Source: Diploptera punctata (lineage: Eukaryota > Arthropoda > Insecta > Blattodea > Blaberidae). From it: DNA of 64,000 bases. Below are positions 23,095 to 34,879 of the stretch, in pieces. The notes under the pieces are model-generated. The model was not told where the DNA came from, ran no database searches, and saw only the letters and a program-made list of their open reading frames with translations. The stretch covers positions 1,462,899 to 1,526,898 of the forward strand of contig JASPKZ010002333.1 in assembly GCA_030220185.1 (NCBI GenBank), written 5' to 3'. The position numbers and the translations under genes were made by a program. Within the stretch, counting starts at the first letter, position 1. The number at the start of each line of letters is the position of its first letter.

Positions 23095-23735
23095 TTATCG
23101 TATCATTATTGTTATTACCCTATAAAATGTTGTTTGTACATGACATTTACATTGCTACATTTATTGTATCTTTAACTGTTTATAATTAGTATAGTGTATA
23201 TCTATATTTGTCGAATATTTATTTGTATTTGTGCTGGTTGAGTGGAAGAGAGGGCCTTATGGCCTTAACTCTGCCAGAATAAATAAAGTATTATTATTAT
23301 TATTATTAATAATCTTCAAGATAGTTTTCCTGAGGCGTGATTCATTTGGAATGCTTTGTTTACAGTATTTATCTAGGAAATTCCAAAATGTGGGATTGCT
23401 AAGTAAATTGCACGGGATATTTGCTGCAATTAGCACGTGCTTTAAATCACTGGAAAATTCGTTTTTCAAATTAGATGAACAGGGGTTTGCTGTGTCAGTA
23501 ATGTTTACTTTAAGGAACTTTGTTTCTTTTTAGCCGCAAAATGTTGATTCGTAGTTGAATGTTGGCTTATCTGAAATTTTTTCTCACACGCAATTTGTTT
23601 ATTGCACACTTGACAAAAAATGTATTTTCCGTCTGTAGTATAATCCAAAGGTCCACAGTCGTGAACCCACTGTCTTAAAAGCTCACTTTTAGTACATCTA
23701 CTGAATTTTGGCATTATAACATGCACACGGGACAA
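21874..23735 (-). pseudogene. CGGBP1-like hAT transposase pseudogene
   Basis: It begins at 23720-23735 on the minus strand. The N-terminal piece has a C2H2-like BED region (FCQVCNKQIACEKKF, then QHSTTNQHF), as in CGGBP1-related hAT proteins. The central piece (22460-22870) holds VDETTDLCGCHVANFLVG and LLSDAAAYM. The end (about 21890-21990) has RGPSLHT and then, in another frame, SFSAYKLIFSHNRHKF, the hAT dimerisation region. It is broken by frame changes and by an insert at about 22985-23309. Confidence 0.8.
22985..23309 (+). mobile_element. LINE 3' end with (ATT)n tail, nested in hAT
   Basis: The right half reads gagtggaagagagggcctta and tggccttaactctgcc, then agaataaataaag and an ATT run. 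This is a widespread insect LINE 3'-end signature. A second ATT run lies at 23046-23098. The hAT coding motifs lie on either side. I could not define a clean target duplication because both edges are AT repeats. Confidence 0.6.
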
Positions 23736-25375
23736 ACTGTAACTTAACTGTAAAACGAAATTCTGTTAATGATAGCAGGCACTGATTGCACCATGCGGAG
23801 AATCTTGGCTGGGAATTTCTGCAAACATCAATATATCATATCAAGTTGAAACTTGTACACAAGAGGCTTCATAATGGGTTGCCTCGCTTGTACAGAAAAC
23901 AGTATGTTATATAAAAATTGAAAAGTATTTATGTTAATTTATAAAATATGAGTCAGTACTATAAAAACGTTTGATATATGTACGAGCATGCCATAATCAT
24001 GAAATATACAACAATACCCTTAATATGAAAATATATGCACCATAAAACTTTAGATTTGGAAAGAGGTGAATTTAAAACATATTTCCATATCATATATAAA
24101 AGTAGAAAAAAACATGCATTTCCATATAAATCTGATGTCTACTCATAACTCAATAATTTATATTAAACAATAGAACTGTTATTATTTTGAAAAGAAAAAT
24201 GAATGCCCAAATTGGATAAAGCTGTAATTTAGAAGAAACTAATGTAATGTTCAGGGAGTTTCAAAAGTGATATTCCAAAATTAGGGATGCAAAATAAAAA
24301 GTTTCAGTAAACATGATTAAGAAATTAACCAGTTATGAGATGCAATTTTTATTTGTTGGGGTTCAGGGTTCTCTAAATATTAAATACTAATTCCAACAAA
24401 AGGGGAGTTGATCCCAAAATTGTACAGTTGAGATACCAACTTTACTATCAAGTGCTTCTAAAGTGGATCCCAGGAATGTCTTTTCATGAACAATTAATTT
24501 GCAAACTAGTATTTACTGGAGCTTCTGTGTGTGTGTTTTTTTTCTTGTGCTTGTCTTATGATTGATAAGTAAAATAAAATAGTCACTGCTTTTGTTGTAA
24601 TTAGTATTACCATGCTGTGAATTCCAACCAGCAAAAAAATAACAATGAGGTTAAACTGTTTTATATAGACATAGTGCTTGATAGAACACTTACAGTATTG
24701 TATAATTTGAGACTCATGTTTACTGGATTTTTTCTTCCTTTTTATATCTCAAATACACATTCTGGATCTTAATTTTTATGCATCCTGTATCAAATGATTA
24801 TTTTTGTTCTTAAAGTTGATTATTTATTATATTAATATCTAAAATGTTTAAATTAATAAAAAAAGTTATGAGGTTTTTAAATTAAGGTCTTCTTCTTCTT
24901 CACGGTCTAGGCTTATTTAGTAGCCTGTTCCAGCTCCAAATTGCTGCTCTTTCCATCTTTACCTTAAATTAAGGTAATAATATAATCTTTTTTTTTTGTG
25001 AGAGGAGTTAATGAAGAATAGAAATGTGTGTTATTAAATAAACGTCAAATTAATTTTCTAAAATATTATTAAGAGATTAAAAGAAATATATTAATTATTT
25101 TGAAAGTAGAAAAATAATAATATCAAGTCTCAAACATTGAGCTGTATAAACAATTGCACAACAATCAACTCAAGAATAATTTACATCCAATCTATTACAT
25201 TAACTTTTTTGGATTGTGTAATATCACTTGCATTTCGAGACAATAGCCTTCCCTTTTAATATTTCTACCTCCTTGAAATAGAACTTAATTGGTGAATATT
25301 GTTGTATTAAATTGAGCACTACTTCTGAATAAATACAAAACTGCTTAATCTTAGTATTCCATTCCATTGACACAT
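23736..25375. other. AT-rich intron DNA
   Basis: No exon found. A short CTTCTT-rich piece at 24892-24965 (cacggtctaggcttatttag) may be a LINE 3' remnant. Confidence 0.45.
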
Positions 25376-25630
25376 TTTAACCTTTCGCCTTATAGGCACT
25401 TTTACATGCCACATGTCAACTGGATCTTACAGTGTCATGTCCTGTCGGGAGAGGGATTTTAACTAAACTTCACATACATATATTTTTGACCACACAAGGA
25501 CATAGAGAGCCTCCACAAATGAGTGATCAGCTCAATATAAGGACCTCCTCTGAGACAACACAACATTAAGACAAAGCATACCATTTACACAAACATTCAC
25601 ACTAAATATGGTGAATATGATAATGATGAT
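25376..25630. repeat. Possible dispersed repeat, unclassified
   Basis: This block is less AT-rich. Its right side (acacaaacattcacac-like) resembles 32960-32985. The resemblance is weak and I cannot place it in a family. Confidence 0.3.
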
Positions 25631-25631
25631 T

Positions 25632-25982
25632 ATCCATCCATCCATAGTAATTCTATCTGAAGGCAGGTCCTTCACTGCAATCATAGCATTTTCATGCTAT
25701 GCTTGCAGCTTTACTAGGGAATTATAGGTGTGGTAGCTTTCTGTTTCTTTCCACACATGGGGAAGGATGGTGATGATGATGATGATAATGATAAGGATGA
25801 TGATGATGGCCATATGATTCCAGGGACCGTTTTTGACTTAAAGTTTTCCTGACATTTGTCTTGCAGGTGAGGAAAAACCCCGATAAAAACCTCACCCAGA
25901 AAAACTGCCCCGACTGGGGATCGAACCCAGGCCTGCTGCATGACAAGGCAGCATGCTACTTCGAGACCACAGCAGTGGACAT
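25632..25982 (-). mobile_element. SINE2 copy, minus orientation
   Basis: It is the inverse of 47936-48291 and well preserved. The tail is at the left (tccatccatccatagtaatt), the GATGAT-rich body is in the middle, and the tRNA-like head complement with ggggatcgaacccagg is at about 25915-25935. Confidence 0.9.
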
Positions 25983-26160
25983 GATGATTATGATGATCAG
26001 ATAATGTTCGGGGACAGTTTGGGCCTTAAAGTTTCGTGACATTTTTCTTAATGCCTTATGGGTGAGCAAAAACCAAAAAATCCATCACCCAGGAAACTTG
26101 TCCTGACTGGGGATCGAACCCAGGCTCACTGTATATGAGGCAATGACATTAGCCTGAGAC
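25983..26160 (-). mobile_element. Older SINE2-like copy abutting the previous one
   Basis: It repeats the same order in diverged form (ggggacagtttgggccttaa, then ggggatcgaacccaggctca) and follows directly in the same orientation. It is either a second insertion or an old tandem unit. Confidence 0.65.
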
Positions 26161-27883
26161 TTTAATCTTAGTGGACTTTAATCCTAGTATTAATGTATTG
26201 AAATCCCTAACACTTGTTCTCCATACCTCTATGTTTATAATTTAGCTAAAATATTTACAATTTCTCTTAATAAAACTTTATACAACCATTTAAAAATGAT
26301 TACTATTACAATGTAGCTGCAAAAGTATTTGTTTGAGTCTTCCCATCTCTACTTCTAACTGATAATTTCATATGCATATCAAAATAAGTGTTTCAGGTAC
26401 TGAGATTTAGAGGTTTACATTGTGTTATTTATCAAGAATTACAAATGTAAAGAACTTTGGTAGAATATTTGTACTCAAAATATGTAGATTCACTTTAAAA
26501 TGTTGCAGAAAAATTGTGTAAGCTAGTTCCAATTTCAAATCTAAAGAATATAGATTCCAGAGAGACACAGAATTGAAAATATATATTGGTACGAAATTCA
26601 AAGTTCCTAAATTATAAAACCAGATATTTATCCCCATATAATAATATAAGGGGTTTTTTATTTAACATTTAAATATAATTATATTTCTAGTAAGAATGGA
26701 AATAAGATTGATTTAGAGAATTCAAATTTTTTGTAAGTATATAAAAAATTCAAACTGGTCAATATAAACTGTTAATACAGTTAGATGTATTTCTAACTGA
26801 TTTAATATATGTAAAAATACTTGAAATATTTGAATTGATAATTTTTATAAACAAATAAATGGGATTGGACGAATTGGATGGGAGTCAGCCGGTAGTACTC
26901 GTTCCTTTTCAGTTGTACCAATCAGAACTTCCAGATTATAACAGAAATGAAATGGGATTTTTCCCAGAACAACAAGATGGCTATAATACTTGAAAGAAGT
27001 CAGATACGTTAAACAACGGCTCATCGAAAAATAAGAGAATTATAGTTCATTTCTTGATATTAATTGACAAAATGGTGTCAAAGTTATGGAAAATAATATT
27101 GAAGTATAAATTCCATTCATCTTGAATATAAATAATCCATAAAGTGGAAATAAAGTGTTAGTGAAAAATTGTCCGTTGCAAATAGTCATCCATTGCATAT
27201 ATGAAGTAATAATCTTCTATAAGTGAAATTTATTAATTTAAGCCGGAATCTTTTAAATTATTGATCATTTACAAGATTCATCTGAACAGAAGTGAAAACT
27301 TAAATAAAATAACATTTAATTTAACTGTTAACAAAGTGTTGTTATTTGTTTATGTAAGAAAGTTTCCCTCATTCCCCTGACGGGTGTCATCAGTGCCATG
27401 GCAAATTACAGTGATCTAAATTATTACAATCATATATCTACAACATGGGACATCACATCCAACAACCCACCTTTAATTATTGAAAATATAGAGCTCTAAG
27501 TTAAAAAGAATTTTCGTCTTAGATGATCCAAAATTTGCTTAGAAACAAAAGCAGCTTCTAGATAAATCATTACTGTATTACAAGTATAATAAGGAAGATA
27601 TTGTATTGATATGGGTACCATAAATGAATTGAAAGAAAGAACCATGTAATATAAATTGGTTCAGACTTTTAGAGACTTTTATGTTATATTCTGCAATTAA
27701 AAAAAATTAATTTTTATGATCAGATGGAGATTTTGACATAAATAAGGATATAAAGGTATTGTAAGGATTCAGTCAAAAAACAAAATATGAAAATGTAGGT
27801 ATTGTAAATGCAACAGGGCCTAAGTACAGATATCATAAAAAATGGCAAAACAGATGGAAGCAGAGGCGATATATACTTATGTT
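26161..27883. other. AT-rich intron DNA with one small open frame
   Basis: A 44-residue plus frame at 26859-26993 begins MGLDELDGSQPVV. It is less AT-rich than its surroundings but has no recognised relative, no splice context and no second half. I treat it as unassigned. Nothing else is recognisable. Confidence 0.35.
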
Positions 27884-28143
27884 TTATACCGGACGGTAGA
27901 GGAAAAATAATCAACGTTGGAAACTCTAATAAAAGCCATAACCGAATTTAGGGAAAAGTTTTAAGAGATAAAAAACAGGGAAAAAATTAATGAAATATGA
28001 AAAGATCTGGAAGTTATACCGGACGGTAGAGGAAAAATAATCAACGTTGGAAACTCTAATAAAAGCCATAACCGAATTTAGGGAAAAGTTTTAAGAGATA
28101 AAAAACAGGGAAAAAATTAATGAAATATGAAAAGATCTGGAAG
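27884..28143 (+). repeat. Exact tandem duplication, 2 x 130 bp
   Basis: The block starting ttataccggacggtagagg at 27884 is repeated from 28014 with no differences that I can see. Both copies end near ctggaagtt. The unit has no recognised function. Identity implies a recent duplication or an assembly artefact. Confidence 0.95.
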
Positions 28144-29280
28144 TTGCAGAAACAGCTCAGGTCTTGGGAAAAACATATTTTTCAAGCTATTAGGACAGAA
28201 TTACGAAAATACCAGAAATATAGCACCTTTTGAATAACACATTATATAAGGAGACAAACAACTTATATAATCTACGCCTGACAAAACCAAATTATTACCC
28301 CATATTAAGAAATAATGGCTATGACCGCCACGGGCTCGCGCTGGAAGGGGAAAAATATCGGAATAAATAACCGCGATTTTGAGTCCAAAGATTAGATTGA
28401 GGGCAGCTTTTGGAACGATCTTGGACGGACATGATTTCGAACCTCGGGTTGTGTAAGTACATTTGCGATTTATAATTATTAAGTTCCAGGTTGGACAAAT
28501 TTAACTTTAAAAATATTGGAAAATTAAATTATTAACTTTAAAATTATTTGAATAAATTAAGATTTAGCAATATATAATTTAAACTCATTTTGAGTTAACT
28601 TGAATATATTAATACATTGAACAATATATAAATAGAATAAATTAAGATTTTATTGAGGTTGTAGTTGGAAAGCTTTAAGTTGAATCTAGGGTTTTATCTG
28701 GAGTCGAAGGAAGGACTCCAACCTTTACGACGACATACGTCGTGATTCTGAGTTCTCTCATCATTATTTAAAGTATCTAGCGGCATAAAGTAAATACTAT
28801 TACTTGTATAAAAAGTTATAATTTCGTGTATTTTTTATGTATGAATTATTTCAGCAAATGTTCTAATATATAAATGTTATAATAAAGTTGTTAACGTTGG
28901 GCTATGTGTGGAGTTTATAACGGAACAAACATTCCTTCCATAAATAGAAGTAGACCTTGAAAGATCCCCTAACCCAGATAACAGTAAACGTCTTCTACAA
29001 GACTGGTGACAGCAGTAAACATTGCATCAAAGCATTGCCTTCTGACGCTACCGGCCCAGATAACTATTACATTTAAAAATCAATGCCCTTTTTAAGCTCT
29101 TCTCGCTACCGTATTACTGATCCTATAAAGGTCGTAATAGTAGGTTTTTCAGACCTTTAAAGCATATCAAGACTATGATCATAAGAACAAGATTAAGAAA
29201 ATTACATGTGAGTTCTGTTCAACAGCAAAATAAAGTTATTCAAATTCCACCACAAAGTTAAGATTTTAATATATAAAAAG
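28144..29280. other. Intron DNA, possibly old retroelement remnant
   Basis: A GC-richer patch at 28320-28440 and a sequence gactggtgacagcagtaaac near 29002 made me consider an LTR element. No LTR pair or gag/pol frame is visible, so I assign nothing. Confidence 0.3.
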
Positions 29281-29465
29281 TAAAGTGATCCCACTACAGG
29301 CCTCAGGAGACCCTTGGGGTAGTAGGAGATTATGGGCTTGCACTTTTCTAGACTTGATGTCAACTGGGTTGTCACTCCCAGAACAAGCTTCTTGTATTCA
29401 TTTCCATTAGAGGCTAAATTGACTCCAGAGCCATGGTTCTGTCAGAAGGTTTGAGTCATTGTAAA
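29281..29465 (-). mobile_element. SINE1 body without head, minus
   Basis: It shares gatcccactacaggcct, cccagaacaagc and catttccattagaggct with 1600-1760. The tRNA-like head that should follow at the right is missing. Confidence 0.7.
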
Positions 29466-30284
29466 TAACTTCAAAGCTAAAATACATAAATATTTATCAA
29501 TTTTGTAGTAGCAACTGTTTCTTGATGCTTAATAAAAATGTAAACAAAGCAGAGTGAAATGTAATAAAATATTAGCACAAACAATTTTGTTCTTATTAAG
29601 AAACAATGAACACTTTTCCTGTTCAAAGTCAAATACCTCTGCAATATCAAAGTTGATAGGAAGTCATCCAATGAAGTATTTAATCCAATGTATTGACTTA
29701 TTATACAGCGTACCTCATATTTTTAGCAAAATATGAGGTGAGGTGTACAATCAATATAATTTTAGCATTTCTTAAAATCATACCTTCATGCATTATTAGT
29801 TTTATTCATAAATAATATTAAATTAATTTCATCTTTTAATTTTAATATTAATAAATAGATATTCTTCAGAAAAATTTCAACAAATGCGACTCTTATTCCA
29901 TCTTTTATGGATTGAGAAGGAATTAAGAACAGGTTCCATACTTGTAATATGTATTATTATTGTACATATGGAAATAATTAATATAAAAAGATTTATTAAA
30001 CTTCAAATGTAGTTAAACTTTATTGTTTTTCATTGTTAAGGCGTTGCTCTGAAACAGTAAGTTTAATGATGTATTTTAGCTGTAGGAATGTCCATTGAAT
30101 CTGAAACAAATAGTACAAAACATAAAGATTACATATATTTTTAATACATGCTACGGCATTTGCTATTGGTTTTAAGATCAGCAGCAACATTGTTCATTTA
30201 AAAGGTGAATATTTCTTATTTTGATTTCAACTAAACTAAAAATTGTATATGTGTAATAGTAATAAAAAAAAAGAACTCTGTGAT
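29466..30284. other. AT-rich intron DNA, nothing clear
   Basis: No exon or named element. A short inverted pair at about 29715-29740 (cctcatattttagc / aaaatatgagg) forms a small hairpin. Confidence 0.45.
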
Positions 30285-30625
30285 GCTACAGGCCTAGAAG
30301 ATTCTAGGCCCACCAGCTGCTGCTGGCCTCGCATCCACATATGTTAAATCACAGAGGTAGATGATCATCCAACCAGTGTAGAGGTGACATGTAGTTAGTA
30401 TGCTGGGTCCCTCAGCCGTTATAGCTGATTTTTTTCAACTTGGATCTGCTACTTATTGTAGCTACAATGCTGGGTGGGCACTGGTCCCATACTGGCTGAA
30501 ATTTCATGAGAACATTTCTTCCCCCATGGGGACTCGAACCAGCGCAAGTCCCATAGCTCTGTATCAAAGCATCTTGCCATAACCACTCGGCTACGGCACA
30601 GGTCATAGTAGTAATAGGCATAAGG
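30285..30625 (-). mobile_element. SINE6 with tRNA-Ser/Leu-like head, minus
   Basis: The minus strand at 30521-30599 begins gtgccgtagccgagtggtta, as in class II tRNAs, and has the box B-like GGTTCGAGTCC with a long intervening segment. The body includes ctaggcccaccagctgctgc on the plus strand. It occurs once in this window. It lies about 190 bases upstream of BORCS5 exon 2. Confidence 0.65.
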
Positions 30626-30811
30626 CATAATATAGGGATTTGTAGTGATAAGTCTACCTGAATCCTAAACTTTTCTCATTCAAGAACAGTCATCTCTCTG
30701 AGATGGCAAGTATACAGAGAATTTTGATAGCAGATGCTTACATTTTTAACAGAATAGGTTAATGGATTGTGAAATTAATAAAAATGATTTGAATAAAATG
30801 TATTTTTTCAG

Positions 30812-31017
30812 ATTCTCCCAAACTACCACATAAGCATGGAGGACACTTGCAGCGAGGAAAATCACTTGGATCTAGTAGCAGTCGTAAAAGTGGTGGAGTG
30901 ATTCCTAAGAGACAGTTTTCAATAGTGAACAAATCATCAGCTCATAATATAGTTGTGGTAAAACCTGCTGCCAACACTGAGGCTACAGATAAAGACCCAG
31001 ATTTATTAAGATTACAG
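30812..31017 (+). CDS. BORCS5: BORCS5 second coding exon (residues 68-136)
   Basis: The acceptor is attttttcag at 30802-30811 and the donor is GTACGA at 31018. The split codon formed with exon 1 gives Asp68, then SPKLPHKHGGHLQRGKSLG. The exon adds exactly two bases plus 68 codons, so it ends in phase 0. It encodes a Ser-rich linker and the conserved block NIVVVKPAANTEATDKDPDL LRLQ. The corresponding vertebrate segment (IVVV...DPDxxxLQ) precedes the core helices. The match in both sequence and phase is the main evidence that exons 20 kb apart belong together. Confidence 0.9.
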
Positions 31018-31254
31018 GTACGAGTACTATAATTTTTATTTAATATTAATCTCATTAGAAATAACACTGAGCAACAAAAAAGAAACTTTTTTTTTTGTCT
31101 CAGAAAGAAAAATTGTGATTCTGATAGTATTTTTTCTCCTGAATTCAAATATATCGGTTTTTCTCCATCATGCAAGGTTTCCGAGAGACAGGCATTTATA
31201 ATTTCAGATATTTTCTACATTCATAACTACACAATATTAGAACATTCTGACTCA

Positions 31255-31430
31255 CCTAAAAAGTAAGAAATTATGATTTTCTGCTATATTTCGCCTGTGG
31301 AGCATCCTCTTGATAGTCCAACAATAATCGGCCAGCATATTAGAATTCTATTTGCCTTGATATCTCTTTTCCATAGCTGAAATCTCCTGATGAAAGTGTT
31401 TCCCGTGCTCATCATTCAATGGACAAATGG
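31255..31430 (-). pseudogene. Fragment of repeat-associated DEHGxxFHQ protein
   Basis: The minus strand reads DEHGKHFHQEISAMEKRYQG, K, a stop, then NSNMLADYCWTIKRM. I recognise this as the end of a protein found in many copies in arthropod and other invertebrate genomes, probably carried by mobile elements. Its function is unknown to me. It is broken by a stop and lacks its N-terminal part. Confidence 0.6.
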
Positions 31431-31885
31431 ACGAAAAAAATGTTTATTAAGAAAATAATTATTTAAATCCATTAATTGAAATTGAAATAAAAAAAACTGC
31501 AGGTGATGGAGAAATTCTGAATACATATTTGAAAACACGATAAACAACTGCATTAAATACAACTATTGGTACTCATGAGACAAAAATCATGTTGACCAGT
31601 GTAATTGAAGAAGCCATATGATTTCCATTGATAGTTAAATTCCCAAATAGATTTTATTTTCTAAGTAATTTTGCAAGTTCTAATGTGACGTTTGGATTGA
31701 AATAGTCCTCCCTTCTACAAATTGTGTACTCTGTTGAGAAGTGTCATAATTTAACAGCTCATTATGCTATTGGGAAGAACTGCAGTATGCTTGATCACTA
31801 GCAATCAACCAATCAACCAGTTCAGAGATTAAAATCTAGCTTTGGTCAAGGATTTTTTCACCATATAATAATCTTGAATATCAGC
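31431..31885. other. Intron DNA, nothing clear
   Basis: No exon or named repeat seen. Confidence 0.45.
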
Positions 31886-31888
31886 CTG

Positions 31889-31965
31889 TCATGAGGCTCA
31901 GATGGTAGCATACCTGGTTCCTGATTAGCAGGCCCAGATTCGATACCCAGCAGAGTATAAAATCT
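31889..31965 (+). mobile_element. tRNA-like SINE head (SINE8), plus
   Basis: The sequence gaggctcagatggtagcata, then agcaggcccagattcgatac, resembles tRNA box A and box B at normal spacing. It is followed by an A/T tail rather than a pairing acceptor end. It directly precedes the compound SINE4. Confidence 0.5.
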
Positions 31966-31987
31966 TAATAAATAAGATGAATCCATA

Positions 31988-32409
31988 TATTTTGAAGAGA
32001 AAAATGTTTGCCTAGACCGAGACTCGAACCCGGGACCTTTAGCTTTCCAGGCCAAATACTATACCAACTGAACTACCGAGGTGAGTTGCGATCTAGATGC
32101 AAATTTTTCTCTTATATATGTTGTAATTGCCTCGTGCCAAATGCTTTGAAACCTTTGTTTCCATCTTTGCAAATGGTGGCTTCTTAGTTAAGAAGACATT
32201 TATTGGGAACTTAACACTACTTTATAAAGACAGTAGGGCTTCTATTGAAGTTTTTATTATTAATTTTAACACTTCTCACTGAAGGATAAATTATATTTGG
32301 CCCGGAAAGCCAAAGGTCCCGGATTCGAGTCTCGGTCTAGGCAAAAATTTTTCTCTTCAAATATAATTTATCCTTCAGTGAGAAGTGTTAAATTAATAAT
32401 AAAAACTTC
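31988..32409. mobile_element. Compound palindromic SINE4 with 14-bp target duplication
   Basis: The left part (31988-32297) is a SINE4 unit in minus sense, with its tRNA-like head at about 32010-32085 and its tail sequence at 32245-32297. The right part (32298-32409) is plus sense: the 3' half of a tRNA-like head (gattcgagtctcggtctagg), then the same tail ending aataataaaaacttc. The two tail copies (32245-32297 and 32357-32409) form inverted repeats of about 52 bases. The whole is flanked by aagatgaatccata at 31974-31987 and 32410-32423, so it moved as one unit. Confidence 0.85.
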
Positions 32410-32424
32410 AAGATGAATCCATAC

Positions 32425-32700
32425 TCATCTTACCTCATAACTTGTTGTGTTCTATTTAAACTGATTTTGGTATATCATGTACACTATTGAATTTGATATG
32501 AATTTTATTAGTATTGATACTATTGTCAGGTTTTCCAGACTGTTGAAATTACAATGTTGTAAATTCAACAGCCTGGAAAAGCTGACAATGGTATATAAAA
32601 TACCAAACCTAATTCAAATAGAACACAACAAGTTATGAGGTAAGATGACTCCGGATTCTCTTTATTTATTAAGAAGAATCTCATAATGTTACTTCCTAAA
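32425..32700. repeat. Palindromic PLE-like terminal sequence
   Basis: Inverted arms cttacctcataacttgttgt (32431) and acaacaagttatgaggtaag (32626), extended by gttctattt / aaatagaac, enclose a second inverted pair (caggttttccagac / cctggaaaag). The right arm has a weak hammerhead-like order at 32582-32620: ctgacaa, a ggtat/atacc stem, aaacc. cctggaaaag and tatgaggtaag also tie it to the PLE ends elsewhere. Confidence 0.6.
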
Positions 32701-32894
32701 GTAATTTATTAATTGAAAATTTTAATTGTAAAATCTTCGGGGCCAGGAAGGGTGGTGAAGTATAATTTTTATTTGCTAGATTGTGCACCAGATTCCTGAA
32801 TTAAACTGCAAATACCTCCATAGTTCATATGTTGAGAAGACATGTGGTACTATTAATAGCAATCAGTCCATCAATTATGGACTTTAAGCTTGGC

Positions 32895-33145
32895 GACCCC
32901 CTTGCTGACTAGGCTATGTGTCAGCACCAGGTTTCACCTTCTCTTCATCATCATCCCTCATACAACATACTTTACACAAACACATGAACATACACTCAAC
33001 CTATACTTTTCTCTGTACACAATACATCATCTACATAAAGTCGTCTGTCAAAGTGGTGCGTAAATTGAAAGTAGACCACATTAACACCATATATCCATCC
33101 AGTATAGAACCTGAAGCACATAAAGGGCAGTAAATGGTATTAGAA
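32895..33145 (+). repeat. Dispersed repeat, unclassified
   Basis: The stretch starting gctgactaggctatgtgtca and containing agcaccaggtttcaccttct is related in inverse to 35745-35782 (acaaggtgaaatctggtgct). It lacks a clear tRNA-like head and coding sequence. Confidence 0.5.
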
Positions 33146-33187
33146 CACATACATAACCTGAGCATGGCTTCCTTCAGAAGACATTTA

Positions 33188-33742
33188 GGGTCGAATGTTT
33201 GAACGCATTAGATAGTAAAAGGCGTTCTCTGCTGATAAAGTTTTATCCAAACACATTTTTCTTACTCAGAAATCTATTCACGCGGTAATAATTGTAAGCT
33301 ACCTGACAAGGTACCTTAAGATCGTAGCTCAAGATATAAACTTATGTGAAAATCCCGAAGGGAACCGATGTAGTTTGAAACTTATCCAAGATGTCGGACC
33401 TTGAAGACTTCGATCATGTTTTCGGTATACGCGGAGAAGAGGAATTTGATAGAGTCTACCAGAGAATTCAACTGGAAGAACAGGAGAATCGGCGTAATAT
33501 TGCGCGTCGCAGACGTGTTTGTATACGGTATTATTTGCGGGATGCAAGCATAAATGCATTCCTCTATAGCAGACGAAAATAACGGAAGTGGTTTTATCGC
33601 TGAGAATTCTGGGTAATTCGTTGCCAATATTACGAAAACGTCAACATTCATGCATGACCGGTAAGGCGGCCGTTAATTCGATCTCAGCTCACCAGTGATT
33701 GGAAGTAATTTGAGTAGAGACTAATGTATTTGCATACGACCC
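33188..33742 (+). mobile_element. Harbinger-like element, copy 1
   Basis: It has imperfect terminal inverted repeats (left gggtcgaatgtttgaacgca, right tgtatttgcatacgaccc) and TTA on both sides (33185-33187 and 33743-33745), as PIF/Harbinger elements have. Inside, an open frame at 33391-33582 starts MSDLEDFDHVFGIRGEEEF and is highly basic (IARRRRVCIRYY). It is a 63-residue remnant of a transposase or its DNA-binding partner. The catalytic part is missing, so it is non-autonomous. A second copy is at 42277-42868. Confidence 0.65.
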
Positions 33743-33794
33743 TTAAAGCTGTAGAACCATGTCATAAATTTATGGGATATAATAGAAACTCACT

Positions 33795-34665
33795 TTTTAC
33801 ACCATTTTGACAAAATTATGTAAGTATTATATTTAGGACTTTACTTGCTCTTTATCATATACATGGATAGAATACTCCAAGATAGGCGACAGATGAGACA
33901 CGGTTCTATCCAAATTAATAGAAACCATAAAATAGACTCTTTGCTTTTTGCAGATGATTTGTTATTAATAGCTCCAACAGAAACAGATTTACACTATTCT
34001 GTACACATTTTTAATATAATTTCAAAAAGGTACAATATGGAAATCAATACAAAGAAAACTAAAGTGATGGCCTCTTGTGGGAAATACCCTATACCTAGCA
34101 AAATTGTTTTGGATGATGAAATTTTAGAACAAGTAAACAAATTTAATTATTTGGGTTATAATTTAACATTTGAAGATGAAGCTGATATATCAAAGAAAAT
34201 CACAAATTTTACAAAAACAACTGGGATAATTAACAGTATAATGAAACCATCTTTAGTACAGAAGAACACAAGATTACGGCTTTATAAGGTCCTCACAAGA
34301 CCAGTATTAAGATATGGTAGTGAAGCATGGACAGTACGAAGAAGAGATGAAAGCCGAATAACAGCAAATGAGATGTGATTTATGCGCCGAACAGGAGGCT
34401 ACACAAAGTGGGACCATAAAAGAAATGAGGAAATTATGGAAGAGTTGGATGTAGAACCCATTCTTCACCATATACAAAACTACCAGAACAACTGGAAAGC
34501 CCATCTTCAACGAATGCCGTCTCATAGAATTCCAAAAGCCATATATCGCTACTGCCCCCAAGGCAAAAGATCGCTGGGACGTCCAAAAAAGCGCTGGATG
34601 GAAAATTCCTCTGTGAGACCGTAACAGGCCACATGGCCTAATACTTGCATGGATGATGATGATGT
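33795..34665 (+). pseudogene. LINE-B reverse transcriptase copy
   Basis: The main frame 33845-34378 carries LLFADDLLLIAP (FADD box, residues 35-38 of that frame), YNMEINTKKTKVMAS, FNYLGYNLTF and YGSEAWTVRRRDESRITANE. It ends at an in-frame TGA (34376), after which the same frame continues as FMRRTGGYTKWDHKR to RPKKRWMENSS at 34624. It is therefore close to intact over 260 codons with one stop. The tail is aacaggccacatggcctaat, then GATGATGATG. Most of the 5' part is missing. Confidence 0.9.
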
Positions 34666-34879
34666 TATCTGAGTGTTTATGGAAATGTTATTGAAGTGTG
34701 TCAGTAAATAGGCATGAGTTTGGGGAGAACGGAAGCTCCATAGGAACACGATTATATATTAAAAAAAAGAGATGTTAGGCATAATTCAATTATAGTTTTG
34801 CCTGAGTATTTCAACTCTTAAGGCTTGCTATGTGAAGAAATGAGAGTTTGTGTCTTTTTTTTGGGCTTTATGAAACATA

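Noticed and set aside
26859..26993. A possible exon or small gene of 44 codons
   Set aside because: No acceptor, donor or related sequence; it would not join BORCS5 in a conserved position.
28144..29100. LTR retrotransposon with a primer-binding-like site near 29002
   Set aside because: No second LTR, no gag or pol frame, and the match is short.
32425..32440. Splice-site-like cttacctcat strings near PLE ends
   Set aside because: They belong to a repeated PLE terminal sequence and appear on both strands.
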